Origin: Tubiluchus corallicola
Lineage: Eukaryota; Priapulida; Priapulimorpha; Priapulimorphida; Tubiluchidae
DNA: 64,000 nt
Direction: 5' to 3'
NCBI GenBank assembly: GCA_030141605.1
Contig: JAQGDQ010000006.1
Location: forward strand, 412,501-476,500
Part shown: positions 12,534 to 26,516 of the stretch, one piece after another
Layout: the number at the start of each line of letters is the position of its first letter
Numbering within the stretch: the stretch's first letter is position 1
Notes under the pieces: model-generated
Database searches by the model: none
Told to the model about the DNA's origin: nothing
Seen by the model: only the letters and a program-made list of their open reading frames with translations
Program-made: the position numbers and the translations under genes

Positions 12534-12620
12534 CTATACTTCTAACAACTCCAGTAGTTCGGACGCTGTTGGCCTTTCGCATGGATCAGGGTTTGTACAT
12601 TTTCGAATTAATTCCCTCAG
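12534..12620 (-). CDS. Terminal exon encoding the C-terminal end of a protein kinase domain
   Basis: After a strong acceptor (TGTTTTTCAG) the frame reads LRELIRKCTNPDPCERPTAS, then eight more residues and TAG. This is kinase subdomain XI: a cysteine, a DP pair, the invariant arginine in ERPTA, and a closing helix. It resembles the end of PBK/TOPK, which also stops just after this helix, but many TKL and STE kinases end similarly. I could not find the catalytic loop or DFG region upstream. The exon is therefore either the end of a kinase with exons I missed or a stray remnant. It starts in phase 0 and could follow the exon 14191-13980. Confidence 0.55.
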   Translation of the reverse strand: MRELIRKCTNPDPCERPTASELLELLEV

Positions 12621-15600
12621 CTGAAAAACAGTGAAATATAAAAATAGTTTTTACTATTGGGGTGAATTGTTTATTTGGCTAAATACCAAGTTAGCACAAT
12701 ACTGCAGGTGCCTTATGTATGACTACTGTAGAATAATTCAACGTATGGTATGCAAATGTAGTTTATTATGCCACATTGCATATGCATGTATATTCAAACT
12801 TGGGTTGAAGATAAGTACCTGTATGGTCCCCATAAATAAGGCTACCAATTTCAAGAATTGTGAAGTGACAAAGATATATAGTAATGACACCTAAAATGAC
12901 AGCAATATCATAACGATCAATGGCATGGTGACAGTGACAGTATGATTGTGATCATTTGCGCTAGTGACAGTACGATAATGACAACTACTTATGGTTAGTA
13001 AGATTATGATAATTCATAGGCTCGTAGCAGTAAATAATAAGTTCGGCTCGAATTATTACTTGAGGTGCTCGCTGAACTCAAGATAGTGGATTTCGTCAAT
13101 GTCGCCATCTTGAATTTAAGACAAAATTGGAAATGCAACTTTGTCAATCGGTGTAGAATTCGTTCTAGTACATATTCCTGTGGGGTTTCATGAGGACCTC
13201 CTTTTTGAATTTGTAAAGCCTTAAGCTTTTCTCAAGAATGATGATATTACGTAGTAACATCTATGATTGCTGAAATTTAAAATTCAAGATGTCACATCAA
13301 AAATCCGGCTCCGTCAATCGATGCGGAATTTGTTCTAGTCTATTTATAGACATTTTATGACGATCTAATGCAAAATGGCGGAGCCGCGGGCTTTTTTTAG
13401 AAAATAGTGTCATCGTCAATATCTTGAAAACAAAATGGCGGATAAAAAATCGACCCCCTCAATCGATGCGGAATTTCCTCTAATATATTTATGTAAAATT
13501 TCATGACGGTCATTGCGAATTGGCGAAGCCTCAGGCTTTTTCCGAAAATACAGTTATCGCAGCCACCTTACATTCAACACAGAAATTCGAAAATCCGACT
13601 CCGTCAATAGATGCAGAATTCTATCTAAGCTACTTTAGTAAAGTTTCATGACAATCAGTTGCCAACTGACGGAGAATTAGACCTTTTTCCTTAATTAATA
13701 TTTACGCCGTCACCTTGAAATCAGAATGGCAGGTTAAAAATCCGACTCGATCAGCCAATCCAGAACATACTCTAGTATATTTCTGTACAGTTTCTTGACG
13801 ATCCATTGCGAACTAGAGGAGCCTTAGCCTTTTTTCAAATTTCACCCAACAACAACAACAACAACCAAATGAGTTGCGATTTGGGTGGATATCTCTCGGC
13901 CAATAATTGTAAAGTAGTAGACATAGTAAAAATAACGATGAACGCAATGACCATGATAATATAGAAGCAAATTCCATACTTTCTGCAGTATTTCTTCGTC
14001 ACCAGAAGTCTCCTCTAACCCAGGTATTTCCAATAGGCTCTGCACTGACCCGGCTTTAACAAGATCTTGCTCTTGATCATTGGAAGGAACTGTTAACCGG
14101 TCTGTCGTGGTGGAAGTACCTTCAAAAACGATAGTCGGTGGTCTTGATGATGTTTCATCTGCGCTGACCGTATTCTCCATTTGTAATGGTTCTGTAAGCA
14201 CAGAACAGAAATAATTTTAGTTGTTCAAGAATTTTAGTCATCAGAATTAATGAAGGAAGCCGTAGGTATTATCTTAGTATCAGAGGGTAGGCCATGTAAG
14301 AAATGACCTAATAAATAATAAACGGCAACCTATAGCTATTATAAACTATGCATATCTATTATTTAAGTGCAGAAGTGTGTCACCTAAGACATAATTTGCC
14401 GTTTTTTTTACGTTTCCCTTTGACACCATTGCAAAGTTTACCTTTTTGCTTTTAATTTTATTAAAAATGTCTTCTCGTCGTCTCTTATCACTACTGATTT
14501 TTTACTTTTGTGTTTTTATCTGCTTTCCTTTACTAAAACTTAATACAACAAATCTTGTAACAAGTTGCATCATATGCCATGTAAGCCTAACGTATCAGTA
14601 TAGCACTCTCATTAACAGTAAATAAGAAGCATAGAAATTTTCTGTAATATAACGAATAGCTTTTTCTCACTCATTAATTTATAGAAGTCTCGTAACAATA
14701 AACCACGTCTTAGGAACCATAATTAGAGAACTCAACAGTTTAAATCGATAATTGTATACATCTCCTTGGCTGGCATATAAATACTTGCAGAATGCTTACT
14801 GTTATATCATTGCCTTTTGATCACATTTCCTGTTCAAATTGTCGAGTCAATTATTTCTCGACATTGACACGATTTCACGTCAATTCAGCTGTATCCACAT
14901 GATGTCAGACGTGGCTTCAACAGAGAAGGGTATTTATCCATTTCAATACGCAAGTTTTTCAGTTGATAGCAGGTTTTTTATATTTAGGATGTAGTGCTAC
15001 ATCTCATTTATGTAGGTGAACTATGGATTCACAGTGATGCAAGCCTGTAACTACAGAAACTATTATTCTTTTTGTTGCTTGGCGTGATACCGTTATTTTG
15101 TTATCATTATGCTGTGTATTGTTATATAATCGTGAAAATATAAGTCACGATTTGAGCACAGTCGTGCTATTTTATTATGGGGTGTTTTACAGGGAGAATA
15201 ACTGCATACATTGATCTTCTTAATTTATTTACGTTTTATTTGCAACATTAAATTTTTATTGCAAACTCGCACGAATTTGTTTAAAATTCTATCGATATTT
15301 TTAACGTCTCTGTGCAGATTTTGTTGTTTTCTGTAAGTCAATGCGGGACAAGCAAGGCAGCTCTAAAAGGAGGCTTTAGCAAATTAAATGTTTGTAAATG
15401 CAGATTCCGCAAAGGTTATGAATTCCGGAAGAAGGAGAATATTATCTAAAGAGAAATATTTGAATACTATAATTTAAAAGTTGTAAAAAACGTTCGAATA
15501 ATCGAGAGTCAGTTACTCGGGGCTGCAAAATACTGAGAAAAACGTAGCTGCTATATCAGTCGAAGAGCCATCAATATTGGAAAGTTGTTTTACCCCAATA

Positions 15601-18600
15601 AAATTTCCTATGAAAGTTGCTCCTGGGGTGCCTGTGGGATGGTACAACTTTCAGGAACTTGAAGTTAGACTTCACGCTGTCTTCATGCTAAGCATGCGCT
15701 TAAGTCTAGTACGTAGTCCACTATGCACACATTATTGTAACTGTTGTCCTGCGCATCTAATCATACAGTAAAGTAATACCTTATCTGCTTTATTGTAACG
15801 CTAATGAACAAAACTGCTTAATATTATCTTCTTTTTCAAATCGGTCTATTCCTTTCATTCAGTCTTATTATTTGTAAGTACATTTTGCCCTGGGCCTACA
15901 TCCATTTCAGTACGTCATTGGCAAGTAGACTAAACCCTGATTTTTTCATTTCCTGCCACGGTGCAGGAAGACTGTTTGGGATTGCCCCAAACTTGTTCTT
16001 TCAGTTACATAATAATTATATAATTATATGTCTTTAGGCAAGGTACTCGCACATTATGTGTTTCGAGCCTTACCTCACTTTAAGTTGTCATCTGCTCTTA
16101 AAATATTTTTGCAACTAAATATTTTCTAAGCAGCGAGTTATAATCTCTCACCTTTGTTCTTTAACAAGCTGTTCTTCTCTTCCGGAGTACTTTTATCTGT
16201 AACCACTTCATACTGCAACCTAAAAATATGTATATAAGAAGCAGTACAAATCACTCTCTTATATCGCTGCATTTTGTCAACGCAACCTGTATTTGTGACA
16301 AGCTGCTGCACAATGCATTGCATTTATTACCTGGGCAGCACGTTTTTCACGTTAATTTTGCGCCCAAGTCAACCACATCTTGTCGATAGCCAATACACGT
16401 AAAGTGCATCAGGCAATTTTTCTGTTATTGCCTCTATTATTTATCGCTATATACCACTTAGTGTGCAGCTCGCAGCGTTGGTATATGCTGCAAGTAAAAA
16501 AGGTGCTGTCGAAGACAACAGTATGTAAATTTCAGTCTTATTAAACAGCCTGGCTCTAATATCGATTGCATCATAAAAATTTACTACAGGAATCTAGGGT
16601 AACATAAAGTTAAAACTACTAGACTACTGATTCTTAGGCTTTTGTTTCTGTTGTTCGTCTCAGAATAGCAAGCAATTTAACGAATTAGTAACCACTGAAA
16701 GCAGGCTGGATCACATGTAACACAAGTCGCCAACGCGTGATATACATATATCATTTTTACGTGGCCACATTTATGGAATAAGCCGTATTGTTCTCTTTTG
16801 TGTGGAAACATGAAAAATGTAATACCTCATTGACAACAAAGTGAATAAACCTGGTACAGCAACTTCTGAATAGAACCGCCCGCAGCGTTAGGGAGCCGGA
16901 AAATTTATTAGGGTTGGTTCGTGACAATAATTTTGTTCAAAATTACTTGTATATAAATAATATAAATGTAAAATTATAGCGTTATATAAATTTTTAGATT
17001 TTAGTCGCTTTTGAATATACTTTAGCATCATTGTACTTCGTGTCATTTTAAGCAATGCAATTAATTTACATTTGTCTTCATATTTAACTAGAGTGCAGCA
17101 ATTTCCCGAGTGTTAGCTTGGAAAAACTTCAGTTATGCGCTCTGTCCAACACACTTTTTTAACTTTACCTCGAAGTGAGTTGAAATAATCTTAACTCAAG
17201 GCAAAACTTTTGTCAATTCGAATTCGTTAATCAATTATTTAATTAAAGTTGTTAAATTAATTAATTCATATAAATTGCATGTTCCCATGATCCAATTGAG
17301 TTGAAAGGTTGATAGAATGATAGGTTGGGTGTTTCAAACATACACAGAAAATACATTCATAAAGAACGATTTAAACTATTTAAACTATTTTACCAACAAC
17401 AGAAGAACAATGATCATTTAAAATTTTTGTAACTGAAACGATTTTCTTATTTTAGTTTCATTTCTTTGGAAATTGCTAGAAATGAGTGAAGAGCGGGGCC
17501 ATTGCTAGACGTTAATGTTTTTTTTTACTTTGCTGGAATCTAATCCTTTGTCAAAGGTAATCCTTCGAGATGAAACACTGTGTCAGCAGTAGTGGCTTAG
17601 CTATATTCTGATATAGGTACATCCTCGGGCGTGTAATTATCAGGCAGCAGGTGGCAGATGAGACTACTTTCCTGGTGGTCATCCATCCATTTACTAACAA
17701 AGTTTGCAATTGAAATTTCTTAACCAGAGTTCTCAGCTATTTCCCTTGAGAAGCAAATTTTAACATTCATAATGTCCATCTCATTATAGCCATAAAGTAG
17801 CTACTTAAGTTATGCAACTTCAGTTCTAACACTGTACAGCTCTGCGCAGCAGTTTATATATACATGTATGAGATATGCACGCGGATTTCTAAAATGACAG
17901 TCAGCAAAAATGCTTAGTAATGCAGAAGCCCTACTAAAAGTCCTATGTCAACATTCTACATCATTTGTTAATTAAGCATATACCACTCATAGATGGAATA
18001 ACTGATAACTGTATATCCAAGTAGTAAGTACACAAGATGAACTAGAAGAAACTAATAATTTTATTTGCATTTAAGCGGTAAAATGATTAGCAGTTGACAG
18101 CCATAAGCAATACACTGCATCGCATGTTGTTGAGTAGTGAGAATGACATGCCATTCCATGCAATGGCGTTGCGGCATACGATTTTGTGTTTCAGGAATGG
18201 CACACAACAGGAAACGTTTTTTCAACAACCTTGAACAGCAAGAAAATCTACTGCTTAGAAACGTAAGATGTCCAAACCTAGTAACCCTAAATATTAGATC
18301 ATAACCTATCTTCAAATTAGGTCCTACAACAGTAACTAATGCAAACACTTGGCAGCCAGTCTGACATTTTGTTGCTAAAGGACGATTGGTTTACCTGACA
18401 GTGAATAACTGAACAAAGTTTAGTAACTAAGTTTTGGAATTGGATACTTCATAACTTTACTTGCAGACATTTCATGATTGTACAATTAGAAACTAAGCAA
18501 TTTTCAATCCAGACACTTGGTAATGAAATATCCAGTACCAAATGACTTGGCTGCAAAATCTTTATGTATTTGTCAAATGTCATGTTATCAGAACATCAAC

Positions 18601-21600
18601 CACCGTATACAGCTTTGTTGGCCAAGCGTGCAGTTACTAAGCGTACAATTACAAAATTAACATTATAACATGGACACTTGGCAATTTGGTCATACACTAA
18701 CCTAATAATTTGGTAATTGGGACGTTTGCTAAACCATATACTTGGTAATCAGACACTTGGTAATAGTACGTACATCAGCATTTTAAATCTAGCATTCAGT
18801 AACCAAACAATTGGCAAGTGCGGAAAGATTTGCAACCCCGGTACTTGGTAACCTGGACACTTGATAACTAACTCACTTTGTGGTAAACCAGACACTCCGT
18901 AAAGATTTTACAAGTAGGACTTTAGTAATCTGTTGCGTGATAAACATTACATTGAGCATCTTGTGCTGCAACACTGTTCTGTACAATGGAGCGTCAGTCT
19001 CGTTACTGCACAACGCGCTACAGAAGAGTATTGCTTGCGGCGGTCAACTGCTAAGCTTTGAGTAAACTGCTTCAGTAAGCATAAAAAATTCTTATTTGTC
19101 TCTTGTGACTCACCGTGCTTGCTCACACACAATAGTTCGCATATAGATTATTGCACCTTTGAACCGTGTGTGAATAATTGACAAATGTATAATCCTGTAT
19201 ATGTAAACCGCAAATAGTGAAATTCATATTAATAAAATTAATGAAATCTGATTTCAGTGACTATAAGACTTAAAACACACTCACATGATTATTGATTCAT
19301 AAAATCAGTTACTTTGCCTAATCTTGTAACCACTGCACGTAAAATTTAATATCAGTAACACCTTTGTAATAGTAGTAAAGTCACGGCTTCTATACAGCTA
19401 ACATTTCTCCGATGTGTTCATGCAATGCATATAACTCATCAATAAGTGTAACATTTTACCCAAGCCATATTTGCCTGCAATATTAACACGTTTGACGTCA
19501 TGGATGCGTAAAAATAATAACAAAGCCCAGCGATTTAATTAAAATAATTGAGTAGCTCGTGCGAATAGTACAAAACATGCTCATTGTCGAAATTTTTATA
19601 TTATGCACGTGATGACTAAATTCAGTAGCTGCGTATTAGTCACGTAATGAATGGGTTCACTCCTCAGACTCTCGTGAACCTCTCTGCATAAGACAATTCT
19701 TTATATTTATACTAGAGCTCGTAAAAGGCACTGACAGTGTTCTCCTTATTGCTGTTTTTCTGGTATATAAACATAATGAACAAAGGGCATTACTCTGTTG
19801 GATTAGCCTCTAGTAGCGCTCAATGGAATCTCAAAGCGGGAAATAATTGCTCCCTGTACAGTTCGCTATTCACGGAATTCGTCGTGCCATATGTAACACT
19901 TATTCAACCGATTTGCAACCTAATCACAGTAGCTTAATGCGTTACTTTAAATTCTTGGGAATGCTCAAACACGACTGATCTAGAAATGAAAGAGCAATGG
20001 AATTAGGATAACCTTACACAAAATGTCACCCCTGATAAGTGCCCTATCCATATTGACTGTCTGGACATGGAAAATGTGTCTGACTTCCTTAAAGTAGTAT
20101 ATATATATATTATATAGTATGCCTATTATTGATGCAGTTACATTAAAACTCGAAGCAGTAGTGTACAATTGACGGGCAAACTTTCAAATGATAGTCGCGT
20201 GCGTGATACCCTAATCCAAACAATCGGTGGTCTTCGCTAATTAACAGTAATAACTCCAAAGCAATTTGAAAAGCCATAAACTGGAATGACAGTGTTAATT
20301 GTGACAACTTCTGACACCAATTGTGACATTATGTGGTGCATGATATTAAAGAATAAACTGATTTGTCAGAAATACCAATTAAATGTTTTCTTTTTTGAAC
20401 TAAGCACACCACAGTACATCACGTGCATAAAAAGAAAATGAAAATAAAGATAATAATGCTTTTTCACACTATAATCCCTCAAGGCAAGGCCTTTTTATCC
20501 AAAATTGCACGAAGGTTCTAGTAGATTGGTTAAAACCGGAACACGGGAATTCTTTGCGTCACAACCAGGTATTTTTAAATTCAAGAATGAACAAAAGGAT
20601 AAACAACCGTGACTGCTTTTTTATAAAAACTTGCAGAACTATTTAATGACAAATTCTAGGCTATAACATTATTAATCACTTCTGTATGTCAATGTAACAA
20701 AGTTTCAAATAACCCGAGCCCAGGTTAATTTGCAGACTAGGAGAAGAAAGAATATTTACCAGAGAAAACTTCCATTATCAACACAGCTATACCAATGGAC
20801 AATTGGATATCGTTTTGCCGAGGTGTCATGAGCCCGCCATGAACATGTGTCGAAACCAATAACTGCAGAGAAGCTGCACGCGTTGTAGGTTTAATCAATC
20901 CAGCGGGTTGCCAGAAACAATGATCCAGAAGCTACAAAAACGCCTCCGTATGCTCCTGCTCCCCAGGAGTCGCCAAAATGGCGGAGTTAGCGAGAAAAGG
21001 TTCTTGTTCCGACAATTCGGCGGTAACAACATTAAGCATTCTCAGGCTCAACTGGATTCTGATCGCTCTGGACGCCCGTACTTCAGCATCTCCACTAGCA
21101 ACTAACGTGGACTGAACTTTCAAACGGGACAACGTACATGACGAAGTTTCACAGCTACTTCTAAAAAAGAAAAGAATCCTTCTGGTCTCCTCTCCGAGAA
21201 ATAGATAATGAGGAACCAAAATCACTTGTTTGAGATGGCAGTTAATAATGAACTGTTTTGCTGCCCTTCTCGATCCAACAGATTACAGGATCACCAAAAA
21301 TTTGCTGCAAAAGCTAAACCTTTAATGTCACTGACAACGAAATCACGGTTCAATAAATCCCCGAAGTGCGATAATTTACCTATGCATAACCATTGAAGTC
21401 GTGCGGTGAAAAATTGCTATCAAAAACGGAAAGGGGAGAAGCATTGAAGGACCAAGCAGAACCCAACCCAATCACAGTACAAAAGTGAACATTTCGGTGC
21501 GCTAAAAGACAAAGACAAATACAAGATTTATTTACGGTCGCTCATTTAACAGACAACATTAACACTAACGGCCATTTAACGACATGTACAGTTAAGGACA

Positions 21601-24600
21601 CACAAACAACGGATAACACACAGGGCAGCAAACGCTAAAAATTAAATGTGTACAAAATGACCTCCAATGTAGCTTTAATACTGACGAGGACAACTGGGAT
21701 AATGAGCCTAAATCTGACACTCTCCAATGAGACCACTGAGAGTATTTTGAAAAATTGTTATAATCAAAGCCTGTTGAAAATTTCGCTGACGTCGACAACC
21801 TGCTAGACGGTCCATCGATTCTCATCATCCACAGTCCCATCAACAGTTCAAGAGGGCAGCAATGCTGTAAAAGGTTTAAAATTTATTTTATTTCTTTTTG
21901 TTTTATTTCGTAATCTTTTAGTGCCAACGGAGGCCACTCCGGCATTCGTCCGGATTTTGGGCAACCCCGATAACATTTTTAGCGTTTTACTTAATAGGAT
22001 ATTTGTTCTCGAATGCTATCCAACAGCCTGGTCTTATTCTCGACTCATTGCATTATTTAGAAAAGGAATAGCCTCTGTAACTGACAACTAATGCGGGATT
22101 GCTATAACGGATGTTATAGCTAAGGTGTATGATAACATTCTGAACGGAAGACTGTAACTAAATAGTTTTAGTCGGACCGTAGGCAAACAAGCTCTTGGAA
22201 ACGGCGTGGTTGTATAAAACAAGTTATTACTTTATGCTTGCTATCTGACTATAAAAAATGTACGAACAAAAATTCCGTGGACTTTTCTAAGGTATATGAT
22301 CGCGTGCCTAGAAATCATTTGTTTCATTTAATGTAATGGAGTAATGATGTTAACAGCGCTTGCTGTTACAGTAATACTCGATTCATTCTGGAATTAGCTG
22401 GAATTACAGCCTCCATAGGAATGCGCCAGGGGGCACCCACATCATATACATTGCTCACCCTGTATGTGAATGGCCTGATACGATAGCTAAAAAGTAGCTG
22501 TCTCTCAGATATGTTTTTAGGCTGGCTTCACTCGCTAATGCTAATGAGACACCGCACTTTAGCTATTTCTAGGCTGCTTAAACAAGGTGCAAACTCTCCT
22601 CGATTTTTGCAGTGAGCTTAGTATGCAGTTGAGTCAAGGCAAAACAAAATTTATGGTAATAAGTGGGGATAACAATGATAGGCAGGCATTTAATATCGAA
22701 GACGCAACTATAAGAAACTCTTCCTCGTATACTTACTTTGGAGTGCCCTTTGCGCAGGATGACAAAATCAATGGATACCTAGAAACCCATACGCGTGAGA
22801 AATACCGCCATGTGCTCAAATTTAGCATTTGTGATGAAAGATACTCCGTTCAGCATTATAATTTACAATACTGTTTTGAAGCGAATCTTAGATTGCTAAA
22901 GATTTGAGAGACATTCAAATTACGTCTCTATAACGATGTGATAAAAGGTCTACTTGGTGTCCGCAGAACGATGACCAACGTACTGAATTTTTGAAAATTG
23001 GGTTATCCCGACTTGCCTGCTGCCGGCAGTTTTTAAAGCACCTCTATGTAAATTTTTTACCCGAATGACAAATGAGCGCCAGTACATGGTTGATGAACCG
23101 TTTAATTATGCCTGAAATCTGATAAATCCTGAATTGAACACACACCCCATATGCACAGACAAATGTCACGAAACAGTTCATGTTCCAGAATACAAAAGGA
23201 CTTCTCCTCCGTTTAAACCTTTCTGCACATAGACTGGCTATAGAAACTGGGCGGTGGAGCCGAACTCCAGGAGATAACCGGAAGTGTACGTTCGAATAGC
23301 GCGACAGCCAAGAATTTCAACATCAGAATCATGTGTTGTGCCTGTGTGCTGAGTCCCAGTCAATTAGAAATAAATACGGACATTTAATAGACTTTCAAAA
23401 TATTGGAAATGTTTTTAAAATTTGAAAGTTGTGATGCAGTATGTTCTGCCATTTTTGAAACGTTGAACATTTACAATACAATATAGAACTTTGTCTTGCC
23501 CGACATGTGATTTGTCTGATTCATCTCAAAGCAACATCTTTATTATTTTTCTATTTTTTCATGTTTATTTATTTATTTTATTTATGCTTTCGAATTGGAT
23601 ATTGCTCATGTTTTGTGTTGGACCAACCCGAATAATTTGTTATCCCGCTGTTTGTCACTGGTCAATAAACTACTACTGCTGCTAGCTTTATTTGCTTAGA
23701 AAGAACAGCTTATCTGGTTGGAAAATTTTTCTGCTCCCATGGTCATCAATCTCGCCTCTCAGAGGGCAGTGCTGCTCAAATAATTCAGAGGATTGAGCGC
23801 CTTTTCTACTTAAAGTCGCATAACTCTTCTATTGAGAAAAGTCGTGCAGCATCTACTTAAAAGATCGTGACGCAAATCCAGTCCGGAACGTCGAAAAATT
23901 CAGCGGATACTCAGTTAGTTATGTAGCTCATTAACTCAGGTCTACTAAGATAAATCGTTTGTTCATTTGTTCAGGTCTTATTGTCGTGCCTTGCGGCTCA
24001 TCTACCCAGCAATAGTGTAGCTCACCAACATTTAAGAAGGTCATGTATTGTACTACAAAAATCATGTAGCTTATCTACTCAAAAGAATAGTGTAACTCTG
24101 CTTAAACGGCTTGTTGTGTTGCTAAACTGCTGGTCATGCAGCTCATTCACTCGGAGGGTGTATACCATTACCTCAGAATAGCCGTGCAGCTCAAATATCT
24201 CAGCTAATTAGTTTAAGCTAAAGGAATCTTATAACTCATCTAGTTAAATGATTATGTAGCTCATTTAGTATTCAAAGCTGTCTTCTAGCAAAAATAGAAT
24301 TTAAATGGCTAAAATTAAAAATTTGATACACTTATCAAACAGAAATATATAAAAATTTGCGCTAGACAAATTATATACAAGAAGAAAGTGGTTTTTCTAT
24401 ATCTAAAGCTGTTCGTCTCCCAAAAGAAATGCATGGCCTTTCTTAGTATATCTGCGTGACAATTAGGAAAATTTAATAGGCAACCCTTCTACACGAACTC
24501 CTTCCGTTCCGAACACTTTTGTTTTAAGAGATTAACTCAGAAGAGTCGTATTGCTAGTCTGAGCCGTAGGTATCTAACCAGGTAAAATTATTTAATGTAC

Positions 24601-26479
24601 TCGGATGGGACACGACTAAAGTGAGTAATGTACGTGCATGATGCAGATACACAGCAATAATATTACTATAATAAGCATGCTACAATAGATTCGTAACTTT
24701 TTTACCTATATAAACGGAAACTTTGTATTAGTCAGTATAGTTGTACTTTTAAGATCAAGCCTCAAAAGTATGAAATTCGATTTTGTTTAGCTCTCAAAGG
24801 CAGTTTGGAAGTGGAAAAGTTTCTGTTCTCGGAATAAGTACTAACCATTCGCACTCAGCAAAAGCTAAATCAATGTCCTCATTGAGGGCACTGGACGCCA
24901 AGGTTTGAAGCGCCAAATTCTTGGTCAGTTGATTACCGAGTTCACCAAGGCAGGCATCAAGGACGTCGAATAGCGTACTTCGTCAACTTCTAGTGCAACT
25001 GTTAACTTTATCTGATTCACAACAAATTCAGCTATAGTAATTCAAAGCATTTTCAGGCTAGCAGGGATACCGCTGAAATCTTATTGCTATACGGAAGAAC
25101 GCAGTTAGGGTTTTAGAGTTTAAGTAGCACAAAAGACAATTCGTAACTGAGCTGTCCCATCACTTTCAGCACAATTAATGTAAAAATGTACTTGCAGGTT
25201 GTGAGCACGGTTTCCTGATCGATATGCACATCCCCCTAGATGCTATGCAAGCACAGGTCGCGGCAATCAGTAATGCTTTGTTTACACAATTTAATGTACA
25301 ATGCATCAACTGCTCAGCTGACATTAATAATTATACTCATTCCTGTAAAAAGAAAACATTTTTGCTGTAACCGGATCGACCAGATAATGCCACACAGTTA
25401 CGCAATAGATCATTTTACATGCGTAAAGGTACGCGAAGTTTTTGATATTTTTATTAGATTTATATTCACTTGCATTGTCGTTACTTATTGGGTCTTGTAT
25501 TAGAAATATTTTAAAAAATGTTTCTGAACTACAAAAAGTTTTTATAGATTTTTTTAACAAAAATCTTACTCAAAATGCATACGTGCGCAAAATAGTCCTT
25601 AAATAAAGATACGTATTTTCGACTACAGTAGCCTGAAGCCCAGGTGGTGAGCCTTGTCGTCGTCGTTGCCGTCGTTGTGGACACAAGTCGTCTCAGTCAA
25701 AGAAGAGCACAGCTGTGGATGTAGCAACGGTCCGCAGGATTGGATCCAAGCTATCTATGACAGATTCTTGTTGACTCTTTATAACGAAATTTAAGCACTT
25801 TAGTAACTTTATTTCGCTATACTAATGTCTAAATGCTCGACACAATTTCAACCAATCGAACAACTAACGCCTTCAGAAAAAAATTCGCAGTTTAAATCTA
25901 GAATTTCGTACGTAATGACACTAATCTGAGGCCTATAATCATATTATGTTATAATTATGATTTTATTCTAGGCTCTCAAGATTGCTAGAATAATCTATAT
26001 TCAGGTTCTTTGCTAAATCGCGGATCTGGAAGGATGTACCAAGTTCATGTTTCAAACTAACAAAAAAGAAAAAGTAGAATTTTCAAGCGAATTCAAATTT
26101 ATGTTAGTTTCAGAACTGGAAAGATGTACCAAGTTTATATTTCAAACTAACAAAAAAGAAAGAAAAGTAGAATTTTCAAGCAAATTCCAATTTGTGTTAG
26201 TTTCAGAACTTGCTAGTTCTTTGTTAGTTCGATAAAAAGGCAGCATTCCATGTGGCTCGCTAGTGTTTTTGTGAAATGAGATATCTACCTCTTCTGTACT
26301 CAAAGACTCGCAATCAAAGCAATTTTGGATTATTATAATAATAAACAAAAGTAAGTTGTACGATATTAGCTGACAAGACCGAAAACAGCACGAAAACAAC
26401 TAAATACCAAATATCAGCACCAACTACTAAGCTTTATAGCTTAGTAATTGGTGCTTATATTTATATCCCGCAATTTACT

Positions 26480-26516
<37 letters not shown>

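Noticed and set aside
12829-12895. Possible kinase exon on the minus strand (FTILEIGSLIYGDHT before GTACTT)
   Set aside because: The frame that looks kinase-like is out of phase with the terminal exon at 12620, and the in-phase frame has no kinase features.
15500-15771. Plus-strand frame containing FPMKVAPGVPVGWYNFQELE
   Set aside because: Open for about 90 codons but without an ATG near its start, splice signals or any family I recognise.
19980-20168. Minus-strand frame with ALIRGDILCKVILI, reminiscent of a kinase catalytic loop
   Set aside because: It lacks the lysine and asparagine of the loop and is chance-level similarity in an AT-rich ORF.
20762-20932. Minus-strand frame resembling a kinase C-lobe (GGLMTPRQNDIQLSIG, then VLIMEVFS)
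   Set aside because: The spacing of D, G and E does not fit the kinase F helix, the start phase does not fit the exons around it, and no neighbouring catalytic exon was found.
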